A stretch of DNA of 59,993 nucleotides from Methylococcaceae bacterium (GTDB lineage Bacteria > Pseudomonadota > Gammaproteobacteria > Methylococcales > Methylomonadaceae). Where the stretch lies: NCBI GenBank assembly GCA_030627285.1, contig DAOUSJ010000002.1:1-59993 (forward strand), in the 5' to 3' direction. A program made the translations under genes and the position numbers. Below the pieces are notes generated by a model that made no database searches, was not told the DNA's origin, and was given only the letters and a program-made list of their open reading frames with translations. How positions within the stretch are numbered: position 1 is the stretch's first letter; each line of letters opens with the position of its first letter. Of this stretch, positions 39,383-49,077 are shown one piece after another.

Positions 39383-40014
39383 TTTGACAAACCTCCCATT
39401 TCTATTTCTTCAGGACTTAAACTAGCTTGAAATGCACTGCGATTAAATACACGCTGTGAATATTGATAAATTCCAGTACCCAAATTATTCAAATCTATTC
39501 CAGAATTTTTTAAACGCCATAATAATGGTGATAACGCACAATCAATCAAAGAATATTCTTTACCCATAAAATATGGATGCATCTCAAATACAGGCGCAGC
39601 TGCAATCAAACTTTCTTTCAAAGCTTTTTTGGCTCTCGCTGATTTTTTTTCACCTGAATGTAATAAATCATCCAATAATTTATACCAATCCTGATCGATA
39701 CGTTTAATTAACATGCGTGCATTCGCGCGCGATACTGGATCCATTTGATGTAATGGTGGATGTGGAAATCTTTCATCCAAATATTCCATGATTATTCTTG
39801 AATCATACAACACTAAATCACGTTCAATTAAAGTTGGTGAAGTACCATTAGGATTAAATTCTATTAGGTATTTAGGTGGCTCTTTAAGATCAAAATATTC
39901 AATGTCAGCTGTTACACCTTTTTCATGTAAAACTAAACGCGCGCAATGACTCATAGCACAAGTTGGTGAAGAAAATAGCGTCATTACAGCTTTTCGAGTA
40001 TTAATATTTGCCAC
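39379..40014 (-). CDS. sspA: stringent starvation protein A
   Basis: A glutathione-S-transferase-fold, RNA-polymerase-associated protein. The N-terminal thioredoxin-like part (MTLFSSPTCAMSH) and the conserved PHPPL element are visible. The GTG at 40014, preceded by AAGGTTG, gives 211 residues and fits homologues. A TTG at 40023 is an alternative. Upstream neighbours rpsI/rplM and petABC, often near sspA, are absent here. Confidence 0.93.
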   Translation of the reverse strand: MANINTRKAVMTLFSSPTCAMSHCARLVLHEKGVTADIEYFDLKEPPKYLIEFNPNGTSPTLIERDLVLYDSRIIMEYLDERFPHPPLHQMDPVSRANARMLIKRIDQDWYKLLDDLLHSGEKKSARAKKALKESLIAAAPVFEMHPYFMGKEYSLIDCALSPLLWRLKNSGIDLNNLGTGIYQYSQRVFNRSAFQASLSPEEIEMGGLSK

Positions 40015-40072
40015 AAATAACAACCTTTAATAGTTAGCGCAAGAAAAATATTTTCATTATAACATATTAATA

Positions 40073-40558
40073 TTATTTTTTAGCTAAATTTTGATATGCA
40101 GAATTGTAATATAATAGCGGCTCATCAGTACGACAATGAACTTTTTCAATTTCTCCAATAACTACCCAATGAGTTCCAGCTAAAAATTTTTGCACTAAAC
40201 GACATTCTAATGATACTAAAGCCGAGTCAAATATAGGCATTCCAAATTCACCTTCTGACCAAGCTACATTTGCAAATCTTTCTGCTTGTGAACAAGCTCC
40301 AGCAAATTCATTCGAAGTAACTTGTTGCTCACTAGTCAACACATTAACTGCAAACTTTTGTTCAGCAAACACACCCTTAGTAGTATCTGCTTCTTGATTT
40401 AAACATACTAAAATTTGCGGTGGATCTAAAGACAAACTAGAAAAAGAAGTTGCTGTCATACCTTGAAGACCATGTTCTGCAGATTTTGCAGTCACCACCG
40501 TAACTCCAGAAGCCCAATGTTTTAAAGCAGTTTTAAAATCTAATGCGCTAATTGCCAT
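40073..40558 (-). CDS. flavin reductase-like, FMN-binding protein
   Basis: A 161-residue flavin reductase domain protein of the HpaC/RutF type: FKTALKHWASGVTVVTAK, GMTATSFSSLSLDPP and a C-terminal GTHWVVIGEIEKV. Such enzymes supply reduced FMN to a monooxygenase; no candidate partner lies nearby. The ATG at 40558 with GGGGAA upstream is preferred over the TTG at 40576. Confidence 0.9.
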   Translation of the reverse strand: MAISALDFKTALKHWASGVTVVTAKSAEHGLQGMTATSFSSLSLDPPQILVCLNQEADTTKGVFAEQKFAVNVLTSEQQVTSNEFAGACSQAERFANVAWSEGEFGMPIFDSALVSLECRLVQKFLAGTHWVVIGEIEKVHCRTDEPLLYYNSAYQNLAKK

Positions 40559-40714
40559 TACTTTTCCCCAACCCAAGCTAAAATTAACAGACTCAACAGT
40601 TTATCATTAGCAAACATTAGTAACTAATTAATATCAGTCAAATTTAAAAACCAAAATTTTATATTGCATCAACATTCACTTGCTTTAATCTTTGAAAACC
40701 TTATAATTCTCGCC

Positions 40715-40915
40715 CTACTTTCTGGTGTCTTAAAGTATTTTAACAATTAAGACTTAAATGGGAAGTCGGTGCGCAAGCCATTAAATCTTGCAATGCCGAC
40801 GCTGCCCCCGCAACGGTAAATTAAGTAAAAATAAATTACTTAGCCACTGTCATAACAAATGATGGGAAGGCGATTTATTAGGCATATGCCACTTAATAAG
40901 CCCGGAGACCTGCCA
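40715..40915 (+). ncRNA. cobalamin (AdoCbl-type) riboswitch
   Basis: The leader of the porin-like gene contains all conserved blocks of the cobalamin riboswitch. In order these are AAATGGGAAGTCGGTG at about 40755-40770, the B12 box GCTGCCCCCGCAACGGTAA at 40801-40819, AGCCACTG at 40842-40849, GATGGGAAGGC at 40861-40871, and the closing CCCGGAGACCTGCC at 40901-40914. Order and spacing match the family. It should lower expression when cobalamin is plentiful. No Rho-independent terminator follows; a ribosome-binding-site hairpin does. Confidence 0.96.
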
Positions 40916-40965
40916 AAAAGTTTATTCGCGCAGCGGCGGGCTGATTATGCGAACAAGCTAATATG

Positions 40966-41025
40966 CCTCTGTGTTTCTCATCCCCCACTGCATTTAATTT
41001 ACATTTTGCGCGGGCGGCGCAGAGG
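40966..41025 (+). promoter_or_regulatory. candidate Shine-Dalgarno-sequestering hairpin (riboswitch expression platform)
   Basis: CCTCTGTG at 40966-40973 can pair with CGCAGAGG at 41018-41025, with one G-U pair. This would bury the AGAGGG ribosome-binding site of the gene starting at 41031. Cobalamin riboswitches in gram-negative bacteria usually act on translation in this way. Pairing was judged by eye; folding with the aptamer was not computed. Confidence 0.45.
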
Positions 41026-41030
41026 GATTT

Positions 41031-42278
41031 ATGCACTCCTTTATATATTTAGCAATTCTAATTTTATCTATCCATTCAGCAAATGCACATCTACATGATG
41101 ACACTGCAACTGATAAAGTTTTTAATTATAAAACTCCTGAAAATATAAAACCTTATCCAGCAATTGAACATGCAGAAGAATATTATGGTTGCAGTGGTCA
41201 CTTACGTACTGGATTTATTCAAACTTCAACCCATGCAATTAACAACACTTCAGCCAGTGCTTTAGCAGCTGAATTAGGCTGTGGATATAGTTTAAATTCA
41301 CATATCAAAGCCCATTTAGGACTTTTTGGAGTATTAGACTCAGGTCTTAATAGTCACAATGACACCAATATTCACCCAGATTTTTTCAACGCCTCTAAAG
41401 ATAGTTACCTAATGTTGGGAGAAGCTGTATTAACCTTATCTTATGCAAACTTAGAAGCTCATTTAGGGCGACAAAATTTTGATTCTCCACATTTAGATAG
41501 TGATGATTTACGCATGGTAGCAAATTTATTTGAAGCTTATTTAATTGACTATCATTTCAATCCAGAACTTTATTTTGGCACTGGCTTTATCCATAAAGCT
41601 TCAGGTTGGGAAAATGGAGTAAATTCTGCAAATTTTGTTGCTATAGGTGAAGCTTTAGGCGGACAAAAAGCAGGTGCATGGGTAAATTGGTTAAGTTATA
41701 CTCAAGCAAATTTAACTAGTGAACTCTGGCTATATTTAATTCCAGAACACATGAATATTGTATATGCAGAATTAAATTATAATGCGCAAATACATGAAAA
41801 TATTGCCTACAATATAGGATTTCAATATGATTGGGGACACTCTATTGGCAATGCTAAATTAGGTTTAATTGAAAATCACACTGTCGGAATTATGGGAGCA
41901 ATATCTAGCATTGGCTTCACCGCAACTGCCGCTTATAATCAAAATTTTGGCAAATCATCCGCTTTAGCAAGTGTTGGCGGTGGCGCATTTTTCACTTCAT
42001 TAGAAGACCAAACTTTAGACGCAGTAACTGCTAATGCTGCCCAAAGTTTTTTAATAGGTTTAGATTACACTGTTAATACAGCAATTAATATTGGCGTTGC
42101 TATAGGTGAATTTAGCGCAATAAACCAGCCTGAATATCAAATGCAAGAATTTAATTATTTTCTGAATTACAATTGGCATGATACTTTAACTGCAGAATTA
42201 ATTTATGCTGTAGTAAATGACAAAAATTCACCCGCAGACACTAATCAATTCAGAGCTATTATTACTTATCGTTATTAA
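41031..42278 (+). CDS. B12-riboswitch-controlled porin-like outer membrane protein
   Basis: A 415-residue product. A signal peptide (about 1-19, ending SANA) precedes a His/Asp-containing N-terminal stretch (HLHDD) and then alternating amphipathic strands typical of an outer-membrane beta-barrel, ending in an aromatic residue (ITYRY). The overall pattern resembles LbtU-type siderophore porins; it has no TonB box or plug domain as in BtuB. Control by a cobalamin riboswitch suggests a role in uptake of corrinoids or cobalt. It is monocistronic, with dusB following after about 95 bases. Family call is moderate; function is inference. Confidence 0.75.
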   Translation: MHSFIYLAILILSIHSANAHLHDDTATDKVFNYKTPENIKPYPAIEHAEEYYGCSGHLRTGFIQTSTHAINNTSASALAAELGCGYSLNSHIKAHLGLFGVLDSGLNSHNDTNIHPDFFNASKDSYLMLGEAVLTLSYANLEAHLGRQNFDSPHLDSDDLRMVANLFEAYLIDYHFNPELYFGTGFIHKASGWENGVNSANFVAIGEALGGQKAGAWVNWLSYTQANLTSELWLYLIPEHMNIVYAELNYNAQIHENIAYNIGFQYDWGHSIGNAKLGLIENHTVGIMGAISSIGFTATAAYNQNFGKSSALASVGGGAFFTSLEDQTLDAVTANAAQSFLIGLDYTVNTAINIGVAIGEFSAINQPEYQMQEFNYFLNYNWHDTLTAELIYAVVNDKNSPADTNQFRAIITYRY

Positions 42279-42372
42279 GCACTTAAATTTTACTCATAAA
42301 TAAGCAACTAGTACCGCTAAACATTAAAATTTCCAGCATCATAAACATGCTTCAATTACACAATTTCAGATC

Positions 42373-43344
42373 ATGCAAATAGCCACACATCATGTAAATC
42401 AACTAGTCTTAGCACCAATGGCTGGAATTACCGACAGTCCATTTAGAAATTTATGTAGACAACAAGGTGCAGGTTTAGCGATTTCAGAAATGGTAACTTC
42501 ACAACCACATTTAAGACAACATAAAAAAACCTTATTAAAAAGCGATCATAGTAGTGATAATGGCTTACGTGCGGTGCAAATTGTCGGCACTAATCCCCAG
42601 CAAATGGCAGCCGCGGCAGTTTTTAACCAACAACAAGGCGCTGATATTATTGATATTAATATGGGTTGTCCTGCAAAAAAAGTTTGTGCAGTTGCTGCTG
42701 GTTCTGCCTTACTCAAAGATGAAGTCTTAGTACGCCAAATTTTAATTTCAGTAGTGCAAGCTGTTGAAATTCCAGTAACTTTAAAAATTCGCACTGGCTG
42801 GGATATAAATACTCGCAATGCTTTGCAAATCTCTCAAATTGCTGAACAAACTGGAATTGCTGCCATAACTATTCATGGACGTACCCGCGCTTGTAAATTC
42901 AATGGTCAAGCTGAATATGACACTATCAAAGCTGTAAAAGCCCAGCTTACAATTCCTGTGATTGCCAATGGTGACATTACCAGCCCTGAAAAAGCCGCCT
43001 TTGTATTAGACTATACTGGTGCAGATGCAATTATGATTGGCAGAGGTGCGCAAGGTAAGCCGTGGATTTTTCAACAAATTGCAGCTTATTTAGCTGGAAA
43101 AAATTATACAGTTCCAAGTATAAGCGAAATTCAAATTTTATTAATCCAGCATTTAACCCAATTACATGATTTTTATGGTGAACTTAATGGTGTAAGAATT
43201 GCTAGAAAACATATTGGTTGGTATTTTAAAACTTTGGGAATTTGCTTAACTAACACTGAAAAACAACTGCTATATCAAACTACTAATGCACAAATCCAAT
43301 TACAATTAGTGCAAGCAACATTAATGCATCAATTAGTTGTTTAG
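42373..43344 (+). CDS. dusB: tRNA-dihydrouridine synthase B
   Basis: A flavoenzyme reducing uridines in tRNA D-loops. The 323-residue TIM-barrel has LAPMAGITDSPFR, the NMGCPAKKV motif with catalytic cysteine C99, and IHGRTR and GRGAQGKPW for FMN and RNA binding. In most gammaproteobacteria fis follows; here purH follows after 65 bases and no fis is present. Confidence 0.95.
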   Translation: MQIATHHVNQLVLAPMAGITDSPFRNLCRQQGAGLAISEMVTSQPHLRQHKKTLLKSDHSSDNGLRAVQIVGTNPQQMAAAAVFNQQQGADIIDINMGCPAKKVCAVAAGSALLKDEVLVRQILISVVQAVEIPVTLKIRTGWDINTRNALQISQIAEQTGIAAITIHGRTRACKFNGQAEYDTIKAVKAQLTIPVIANGDITSPEKAAFVLDYTGADAIMIGRGAQGKPWIFQQIAAYLAGKNYTVPSISEIQILLIQHLTQLHDFYGELNGVRIARKHIGWYFKTLGICLTNTEKQLLYQTTNAQIQLQLVQATLMHQLVV

Positions 43345-43409
43345 ATTTTAGGTTACAATAAATTCACAATTGAAAACCAAAATTCATTCTTACATTTGGA
43401 AAAATATTT

Positions 43410-44969
43410 ATGTATAAAAAAATCTCTCGCGCTTTAATTAGCGTATCTGACAAAACTGGTATCGTGGAATTTTGCCGTGATCTAAATGCTTTGGGAATTG
43501 AATTATTATCTACAGGCGGCACTGCAAAAACCTTGATGGAGCATGATATACCTGTCATTGAAGTGTCTGATTATACAGGCTTTCCAGAAATGATGGCTGG
43601 TAGAGTTAAAACCTTACACCCTAAAGTTCATGGCGGAATTTTGGCTAGACGTGGAATTGATGAAGCTGTAATGGCTGCAAATGACATTTTAGCAATTGAT
43701 ATGGTTGTGGTTAATTTATATCCATTTAGCGAAACTATAGCTAAACCAGATTGTAATTTAGCAACTGCTATTGAAAACATTGACATTGGTGGCCCAACTA
43801 TGCTTAGAGCTGCTGCCAAAAACCATAATTCGGTGGCAGTAATAGTAAATCCAAGCGATTATGCAACTATAACTCAAGAATTAACTGCCAATACAGGTGC
43901 TTTAAATAATGAAACCCGCTTCCAATTAGCCCTCAAAAGTTTTACCCATACCGCTCAATACGATACTGCAATCGCTGAATATTTAGCTAATTTAAATAAT
44001 GCTACTGCATTTCCAACTACCTTAAATTTACAATTTGAACATAAACAAGCTTTGCGATATGGAGAAAACCCACATCAACAAGCAGCCTTTTATCAAGTTC
44101 AACAACCAGAAATAGGTACAATTGCTGCAGCCACCCAAATTCAGGGCAAAGCTTTATCTTATAACAATATTTCTGATGCAGATGCCGCTTTAGAATGTGT
44201 TAAAGCCTTTTCTGAAAAAATAACCTGCGTAATTGTTAAACACGCCAATCCATGTGGAGTTGCTCAAGCAGATACCGCCTTACAAGCTTATCAATTAGCT
44301 TATGCTACCGATCCAACTTCTGCATTTGGAGGTATTATTGCGTTTAATACTAGCTTAGATGCTGAAACCGCAAATGCAATTTTACAACAACAATTTGTGG
44401 AAGTTATTATTGCGCCTGCAATTGATTCCGCAGCTAAAACTTTGCTCACCAACAAAAAAAATGTGCGCGTGTTAGTAACAGGATTTTGGCAGCAACAAAC
44501 TCCGAGTTTAGAATACAAAAGCGTAGCTGGCGGCTTAATGGTTCAAGATAAAGATATTGCTAGTATTGTCAGCGCCGATTTACAAGTAGTAACCAAACAA
44601 CAACCCACAGCACAACAATTAATTGATTTATTATTTGCTTGGAAAGTAGCCCAGTTTGTGAAATCCAATGCGATTGTTTATTGTAAAAATTCCTGCACTA
44701 TTGGTATTGGCGCGGGACAAATGAGTCGAGTTTATTCAGCTAAAATTGCTGGAATTAAAGCCGCTGACGAAGGTTTGGAAGTTCCAGAATCTGTAATGGC
44801 ATCTGATGCTTTTTTTCCATTTAGAGATGGCATTGATGCGGCGGCAGAAGCTGGCATTATTGCAGTAATTCAACCTGGTGGCTCTATGCGTGACAATGAA
44901 GTTATTGCCGCTGCTGATGAACATGGCATTGCAATGGTATTTACTGGCATGCGTCATTTTAAACATTAA
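43410..44969 (+). CDS. purH: bifunctional AICAR transformylase/IMP cyclohydrolase
   Basis: PurH catalyses the last two steps of IMP synthesis. The 519-residue protein starts with the IMP cyclohydrolase domain ([33 protein letters not shown]). It ends with the transformylase domain, whose KHANPCGVA motif carries the catalytic lysine-histidine pair. The last residues TGMRHFKH are typical. purD, the usual next gene, is absent; mutM follows after 12 bases. Confidence 0.97.
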   Translation: MYKKISRALISVSDKTGIVEFCRDLNALGIELLSTGGTAKTLMEHDIPVIEVSDYTGFPEMMAGRVKTLHPKVHGGILARRGIDEAVMAANDILAIDMVVVNLYPFSETIAKPDCNLATAIENIDIGGPTMLRAAAKNHNSVAVIVNPSDYATITQELTANTGALNNETRFQLALKSFTHTAQYDTAIAEYLANLNNATAFPTTLNLQFEHKQALRYGENPHQQAAFYQVQQPEIGTIAAATQIQGKALSYNNISDADAALECVKAFSEKITCVIVKHANPCGVAQADTALQAYQLAYATDPTSAFGGIIAFNTSLDAETANAILQQQFVEVIIAPAIDSAAKTLLTNKKNVRVLVTGFWQQQTPSLEYKSVAGGLMVQDKDIASIVSADLQVVTKQQPTAQQLIDLLFAWKVAQFVKSNAIVYCKNSCTIGIGAGQMSRVYSAKIAGIKAADEGLEVPESVMASDAFFPFRDGIDAAAEAGIIAVIQPGGSMRDNEVIAAADEHGIAMVFTGMRHFKH

Positions 44970-44981
44970 TCAGGATTAATT

Positions 44982-45797
44982 ATGCCAGAACTTCCAGAAG
45001 TTGAAACTACTTGCAACGGTATTCGTCCGTTTATTGAACAGCAACAAATTACCCAAGTAATTATTCGTGAGGCACAATTACGCTGGCTAATTCCAACTGA
45101 ATTTGCCACTCAAATAACAGGATTAACTATCACTAGCGTAAGCAGACGTGGAAAATATTGTCTTTTACACACCGATAAAGGCAGCATCATATTACACTTG
45201 GGCATGTCTGGAAGTTTACGCATTACCGATGCCAGTATTACAGCTGGCAAACACGATCATGTAGATTTTATTTTTGCCAACCAACATATTTTGAGGTTTA
45301 ACGATCCACGCAAATTTGGTTCAGTTTCATGGTGTGCAGGCGATGTATTTCAACATAAATTATTAGTTAATTTAGGCCCAGAACCATTAACTGCTGATTT
45401 CACTGCCGAATATTTATATGCCAAAGCCGCCAAACGCCGTAAAGCAATCAAAAACTTTATTATGGATGGCAATATGGTAGTTGGAGTAGGAAATATTTAT
45501 GCTAGTGAAGCTTTATTTAAAGCTGGAATTTATCCATTACGCGCGGCAGGTAAAGTCAGTTTAGCTGAATATCACACTTTAGTAGTAGCAATTAAACAAA
45601 TATTACACCAAGCCATTTCCCAAGGTGGCACAACCTTAAAAGACTTTGTTAATGCTGCTGGAAAACCAGGATATTTTAGCCAACAATTACAAGTTTATGC
45701 ACGGGCTGGACAAAAATGCAATCAATGCCAACATCCAATTGAAAGTTTAGTTATTGGTCAAAGAATGAGTTATTTTTGTACTAAATGTCAACTTTGA
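44982..45797 (+). CDS. mutM: formamidopyrimidine-DNA glycosylase (Fpg)
   Basis: MutM excises 8-oxoguanine and formamidopyrimidines. The 271-residue product begins MPELPEVETT, giving the catalytic N-terminal proline after Met removal. It has the RGKYCLL segment with its conserved lysine, the VGVGNIYASE helix-two-turn-helix, and a C-terminal zinc finger (CNQC...CTKC). It is coupled closely to purH, an uncommon neighbour. coaD, its usual partner, lies about 9 kb upstream. Confidence 0.96.
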   Translation: MPELPEVETTCNGIRPFIEQQQITQVIIREAQLRWLIPTEFATQITGLTITSVSRRGKYCLLHTDKGSIILHLGMSGSLRITDASITAGKHDHVDFIFANQHILRFNDPRKFGSVSWCAGDVFQHKLLVNLGPEPLTADFTAEYLYAKAAKRRKAIKNFIMDGNMVVGVGNIYASEALFKAGIYPLRAAGKVSLAEYHTLVVAIKQILHQAISQGGTTLKDFVNAAGKPGYFSQQLQVYARAGQKCNQCQHPIESLVIGQRMSYFCTKCQL

Positions 45798-45912
45798 AAT
45801 TCAATCAGAGCAAATTTGTGAAATAAGACTCAAAGGGTGGCATATACTGCTTTTAAAGCATTGAAAAGCGTTAAACTAATGCAATTTTACCTCTTAAACA
45901 TATAACTAGCTT

Positions 45913-47346
45913 ATGATGCAATCTCAAGTGATTGGTTTTTATGGTAAATTGCCTATTTTAGAAACTATGATTTCTAAAGGTTTACCGCAAAGTTTTATTC
46001 TGCCATGGAATCAATGGTTACAAGATTCTATGCTATCAAGTCAACGTAAATTAGGTGATAAATGGTTGGATTTGTATTTAAACGCGCCTATCTGGAGATT
46101 TATTTTAACTCCTAAACTTGGTAATGACGCAGCATGGATGGGAATTATGTTGCCTAGCATGGATAAAATGGGCAATTATTTTCCCTTTAGTATAGTTATA
46201 AAAATACCCTCCATAATGCTCAAAATTGCACCATTACAATTATTGGACATGGCTTATACTTGGTATTCGGAACTAGAAAATATTGCTTCATTAGCTTTGG
46301 AACAAGAACTGTCTTTAGATGATTTAGAAGCATTATTGGCAGACACACCAAATATTTTATACAACAAACTATTAACTCAACATAACTATAAACTGAATAC
46401 ATTTAGTTCCACAAATTTTTCTTTAGAACATAGTTTTTGGCAAGTGGATAACTTAAATTATCATATTAAATTAAAACAAAAAATTTTTACTGGCTTACCT
46501 CCTGCAAATGAATTTGATTATTTTTTTGGACAACCACAATTATTTAAGGAAATGTCTAATATAAAAACTCAAACTGATTTACAAAACATTGAAACTGAAT
46601 TAAAAATATTTAATCAACATTATCCTGAAAATAATCTTAGTGCTTCTATAGAACAACGAGCAGATATTTTATTGTGTAAATCCTATGCCTTAACTGATAA
46701 AGGTATGTGTAGAACTGAAAATCAGGATGCTTTTTTAGAACGTCCAGATTTAGGATTGTGGGTAGTAGCAGATGGTTTAGGCGGACATAAAGCCGGAGAT
46801 GTTGCTAACCGAATGGTAATCCATGCGTTAAATAAACTCATCTTATTAGGTAATATCCATAATAATATCACTCAAATTCAAGAATGTTTAGCGGCGGTAA
46901 ATGCCAAATTAATTAAATTTTCCGAAAATTTATTTAATCAACAAATAATTGCCAGCACTGTAGTGGTGTTATTAAAAAATCCGCCTTATTTTACTTACCT
47001 TTGGGCTGGTGATAGTCGTTTATATTTATTACGTGAAGGACAATTATCCCAATTATCAACAGATCATTCTGAATATCAAGGTATTAATAAAAAATCGCAT
47101 GTAATTACACGCGCTGTCGGCGCACATGCAAAATTAACTTTAGACCAAGGAGCGATCACAAAAATTTACCCTAGAGATGTATTTTTATTATGTTCTGATG
47201 GCTTAAATAACGAGTTAAGCGAAATTGAAATCAAACAGGCATTACAACAACACAATTATCTCCGAAGCGTAAATGATTTAATGAAATTCACTTTACAACG
47301 TGAAGCTAAAGATAATGTCACTATTATGGTAGTGGAAATTTTATAG
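45913..47346 (+). CDS. TagF-PP2C (PppA) fusion protein, T6SS-type post-translational regulator
   Basis: A 477-residue two-domain protein. Residues 1-about 225 match the TagF domain (IGFYGKLP at the start, FILPWNQWLQ, GRR-like WMGIMLPSMDKMGNYFPFSI). Residues about 255-477 are a PP2C phosphatase with metal-binding acids in NQDAF (D272), ADGLGGH (D287), AGDSR and SDGL. TagF and PppA repress type VI secretion, and fusions of the two are known. No T6SS structural gene or PpkA-type kinase is in this window. Two ATGs open the frame; the second is equally possible. Confidence 0.85.
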   Translation: MMQSQVIGFYGKLPILETMISKGLPQSFILPWNQWLQDSMLSSQRKLGDKWLDLYLNAPIWRFILTPKLGNDAAWMGIMLPSMDKMGNYFPFSIVIKIPSIMLKIAPLQLLDMAYTWYSELENIASLALEQELSLDDLEALLADTPNILYNKLLTQHNYKLNTFSSTNFSLEHSFWQVDNLNYHIKLKQKIFTGLPPANEFDYFFGQPQLFKEMSNIKTQTDLQNIETELKIFNQHYPENNLSASIEQRADILLCKSYALTDKGMCRTENQDAFLERPDLGLWVVADGLGGHKAGDVANRMVIHALNKLILLGNIHNNITQIQECLAAVNAKLIKFSENLFNQQIIASTVVVLLKNPPYFTYLWAGDSRLYLLREGQLSQLSTDHSEYQGINKKSHVITRAVGAHAKLTLDQGAITKIYPRDVFLLCSDGLNNELSEIEIKQALQQHNYLRSVNDLMKFTLQREAKDNVTIMVVEIL

Positions 47347-47384
47347 CTGCTATTATTACTAAACTTACTGTGAGTAAATTGCAT

Positions 47385-47858
47385 TTAAGATAAAAAATTC
47401 CATGTTGAAAAACAAGCAGCTTGCCCTTGATATATCCCTTTAGCATCATTTAAATTCCACACTATTGCGCGTTGAATTAAAAACCGTTTTCCAGTACTAG
47501 AAATACGTATTCCTGAATAATTATTAATAAAACCTGCTGTATTTACTTGGTCTAACAATTTTTTACGTTCAAGTTGATTTACAGTTTCAGCTGAATATTT
47601 AGATGGCAGCGTAATTAATTGTTGCCAATCTAGTTCAAATAATTTTAATGCAGTTAAATTAGCGTAATTAAGTAATGGTTCTGAATCATTAGTATGTGAC
47701 AACAAAGCAAATGGAGCTTCAAACAAATTTTGAGCTAATAATTCAGCTGTAGCATTTATTAACGGATAACCCAATAATTTCTCAAAACTTGAGTACATCA
47801 GTTGAGCATGTGGAGTTAAAAAATTATTCTCTAAAGATGGAATATGTGGATGTAACAT
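47385..47858 (-). CDS. MEKHLA domain-containing protein (PAS-like)
   Basis: A 157-residue cytoplasmic protein. It resembles the MEKHLA domain, a PAS-like sensor fold first named from plant HD-Zip III proteins. Visible elements are LLNYANLTALKLFELDW and the ending QGQAACFSTWNF. No output domain is attached. It follows the YqhA-like gene by 13 bases, so the two are probably one transcript. Ligand and partner unknown. Confidence 0.8.
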   Translation of the reverse strand: MLHPHIPSLENNFLTPHAQLMYSSFEKLLGYPLINATAELLAQNLFEAPFALLSHTNDSEPLLNYANLTALKLFELDWQQLITLPSKYSAETVNQLERKKLLDQVNTAGFINNYSGIRISSTGKRFLIQRAIVWNLNDAKGIYQGQAACFSTWNFLS

Positions 47859-47871
47859 TGTATATTTAAGG

Positions 47872-48387
47872 TTAATGTTTGGTTAGTTTATCCAAATAAC
47901 CCATACCAAATGCGGATAAAACTAAGGTTAAATGAATTACAACATACCAAATTAATTTTTCATTAGCAATTGCCTCAATATTCATAAAAACTTTCAGCAA
48001 ATGAATTGAAGAAATAGCCACCACCGAAGCGGCAACCTTCATTTTCAGTGAACCGTAATCATGCGTACCCAGCCAATCTAATTTTTCAGTTGTTTCACCT
48101 ATATCTAATTCTGACACAAAATTTTCATAACCACTAAACATCACTACAACTACCATACTACCGACTAAAACCAAATCAATTAGGGATAATATTTTTAAGA
48201 CTAAATTAGTTTCACTAATCTCTAAAATATGTGGTAAAAAATGATACAATTCCTGAAAAAATTTAATCGCTAATGCAAATAAAGCCAAACTTAAACCCAT
48301 ATATACTGGAGCTAACACCCATCTACTCGCGTACATTAATTGCTCTGAAGCATGTTCAATTTTGGTTTTTAGATCTATTTTCACCAT
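47872..48387 (-). CDS. YqhA family (UPF0114/TIGR00645) inner membrane protein
   Basis: A 171-residue protein with three to four hydrophobic helices. The N-terminal [20 protein letters not shown] and the internal [10 protein letters not shown] are hallmarks of the UPF0114/YqhA family. The function of the family is not established. It is divergent from yqgE, with a 123-base shared promoter region. Confidence 0.9.
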   Translation of the reverse strand: MVKIDLKTKIEHASEQLMYASRWVLAPVYMGLSLALFALAIKFFQELYHFLPHILEISETNLVLKILSLIDLVLVGSMVVVVMFSGYENFVSELDIGETTEKLDWLGTHDYGSLKMKVAASVVAISSIHLLKVFMNIEAIANEKLIWYVVIHLTLVLSAFGMGYLDKLTKH

Positions 48388-48510
48388 AAATAATCCTATT
48401 ATTAATTCAATTAATTGATTTTCACTTGTTCACATTACTATTGTCCAGCATAATTGCAAAAAATAATTGTGATAAAATCTATTTTCACTAACTAAAACTT
48501 GTTAGCCATT

Positions 48511-49077
48511 ATGCGTAACAGCAACTATTTAAATAATCAATTTCTAATTGCTATGCCTGCATTGGAAGATAAAGATTTTTCGCACACGGTTACTTATATT
48601 TTTCAGCATAATGCTGCTGGAGCCTTAGGGATTATAATTAATCGACCTACTGAAATGAAATTGGGCGATATATTTGCGCAAATGCAAATTAAAAATACTG
48701 CCAACAATAGTTTAGATAGCCCTGTTTATTTAGGTGGGCCAGTACAAACAGAACGAGGTTTTGTAATCCATAATTGCTCTGATGACACATGGGAATCTTC
48801 CATTACTATTTCACCACAAGTTGCTTTAACCAGTTCAAGAGATATTTTAGAAGCTATTGCGTTGGGTAATGGCCCCAAAGAATATTTAATTGCTCTAGGT
48901 TATGCAGGTTGGGATGCTGGACAATTAGAACAAGAAATTATGGATAATACATGGTTAAACACTCCTTATGCAGCAAATGTTTTATATAATACTCCAGTAA
49001 ATCAACGCTGGAATGCCGCAGCACACTTGCTGGGAATTGATATTAACCTTTTAAGTTCCACCGCAGGTCATGGCTAA
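48511..49077 (+). CDS. yqgE: YqgE/AlgH family protein
   Basis: A 188-residue protein of the UPF0301 (YqgE/AlgH) family. Motifs are NQFLIAMPALEDKDFSHTV, GALGIIINRP, VYLGGPVQTERGFVIH and GYAGWDAGQLEQE. Its biochemical role is uncertain; AlgH affects alginate genes in Pseudomonas. The ATG at 48511 matches homologues better than the TTG at 48499. It leads the conserved yqgE-ruvX-pyrR-pyrB-pyrX operon and overlaps ruvX by eight bases. Confidence 0.95.
   Translation: MRNSNYLNNQFLIAMPALEDKDFSHTVTYIFQHNAAGALGIIINRPTEMKLGDIFAQMQIKNTANNSLDSPVYLGGPVQTERGFVIHNCSDDTWESSITISPQVALTSSRDILEAIALGNGPKEYLIALGYAGWDAGQLEQEIMDNTWLNTPYAANVLYNTPVNQRWNAAAHLLGIDINLLSSTAGHG

Noticed and set aside
40859..41098. Open frame starting inside the riboswitch
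   Set aside because: It overlaps the conserved riboswitch core and the start of the porin gene, has no ribosome-binding site and no recognisable protein.
45838..45850. Sigma-54-like TGGCATATACTGC upstream of the TagF-PP2C gene
   Set aside because: The GG to GC distance is two bases shorter than sigma-54 promoters allow.
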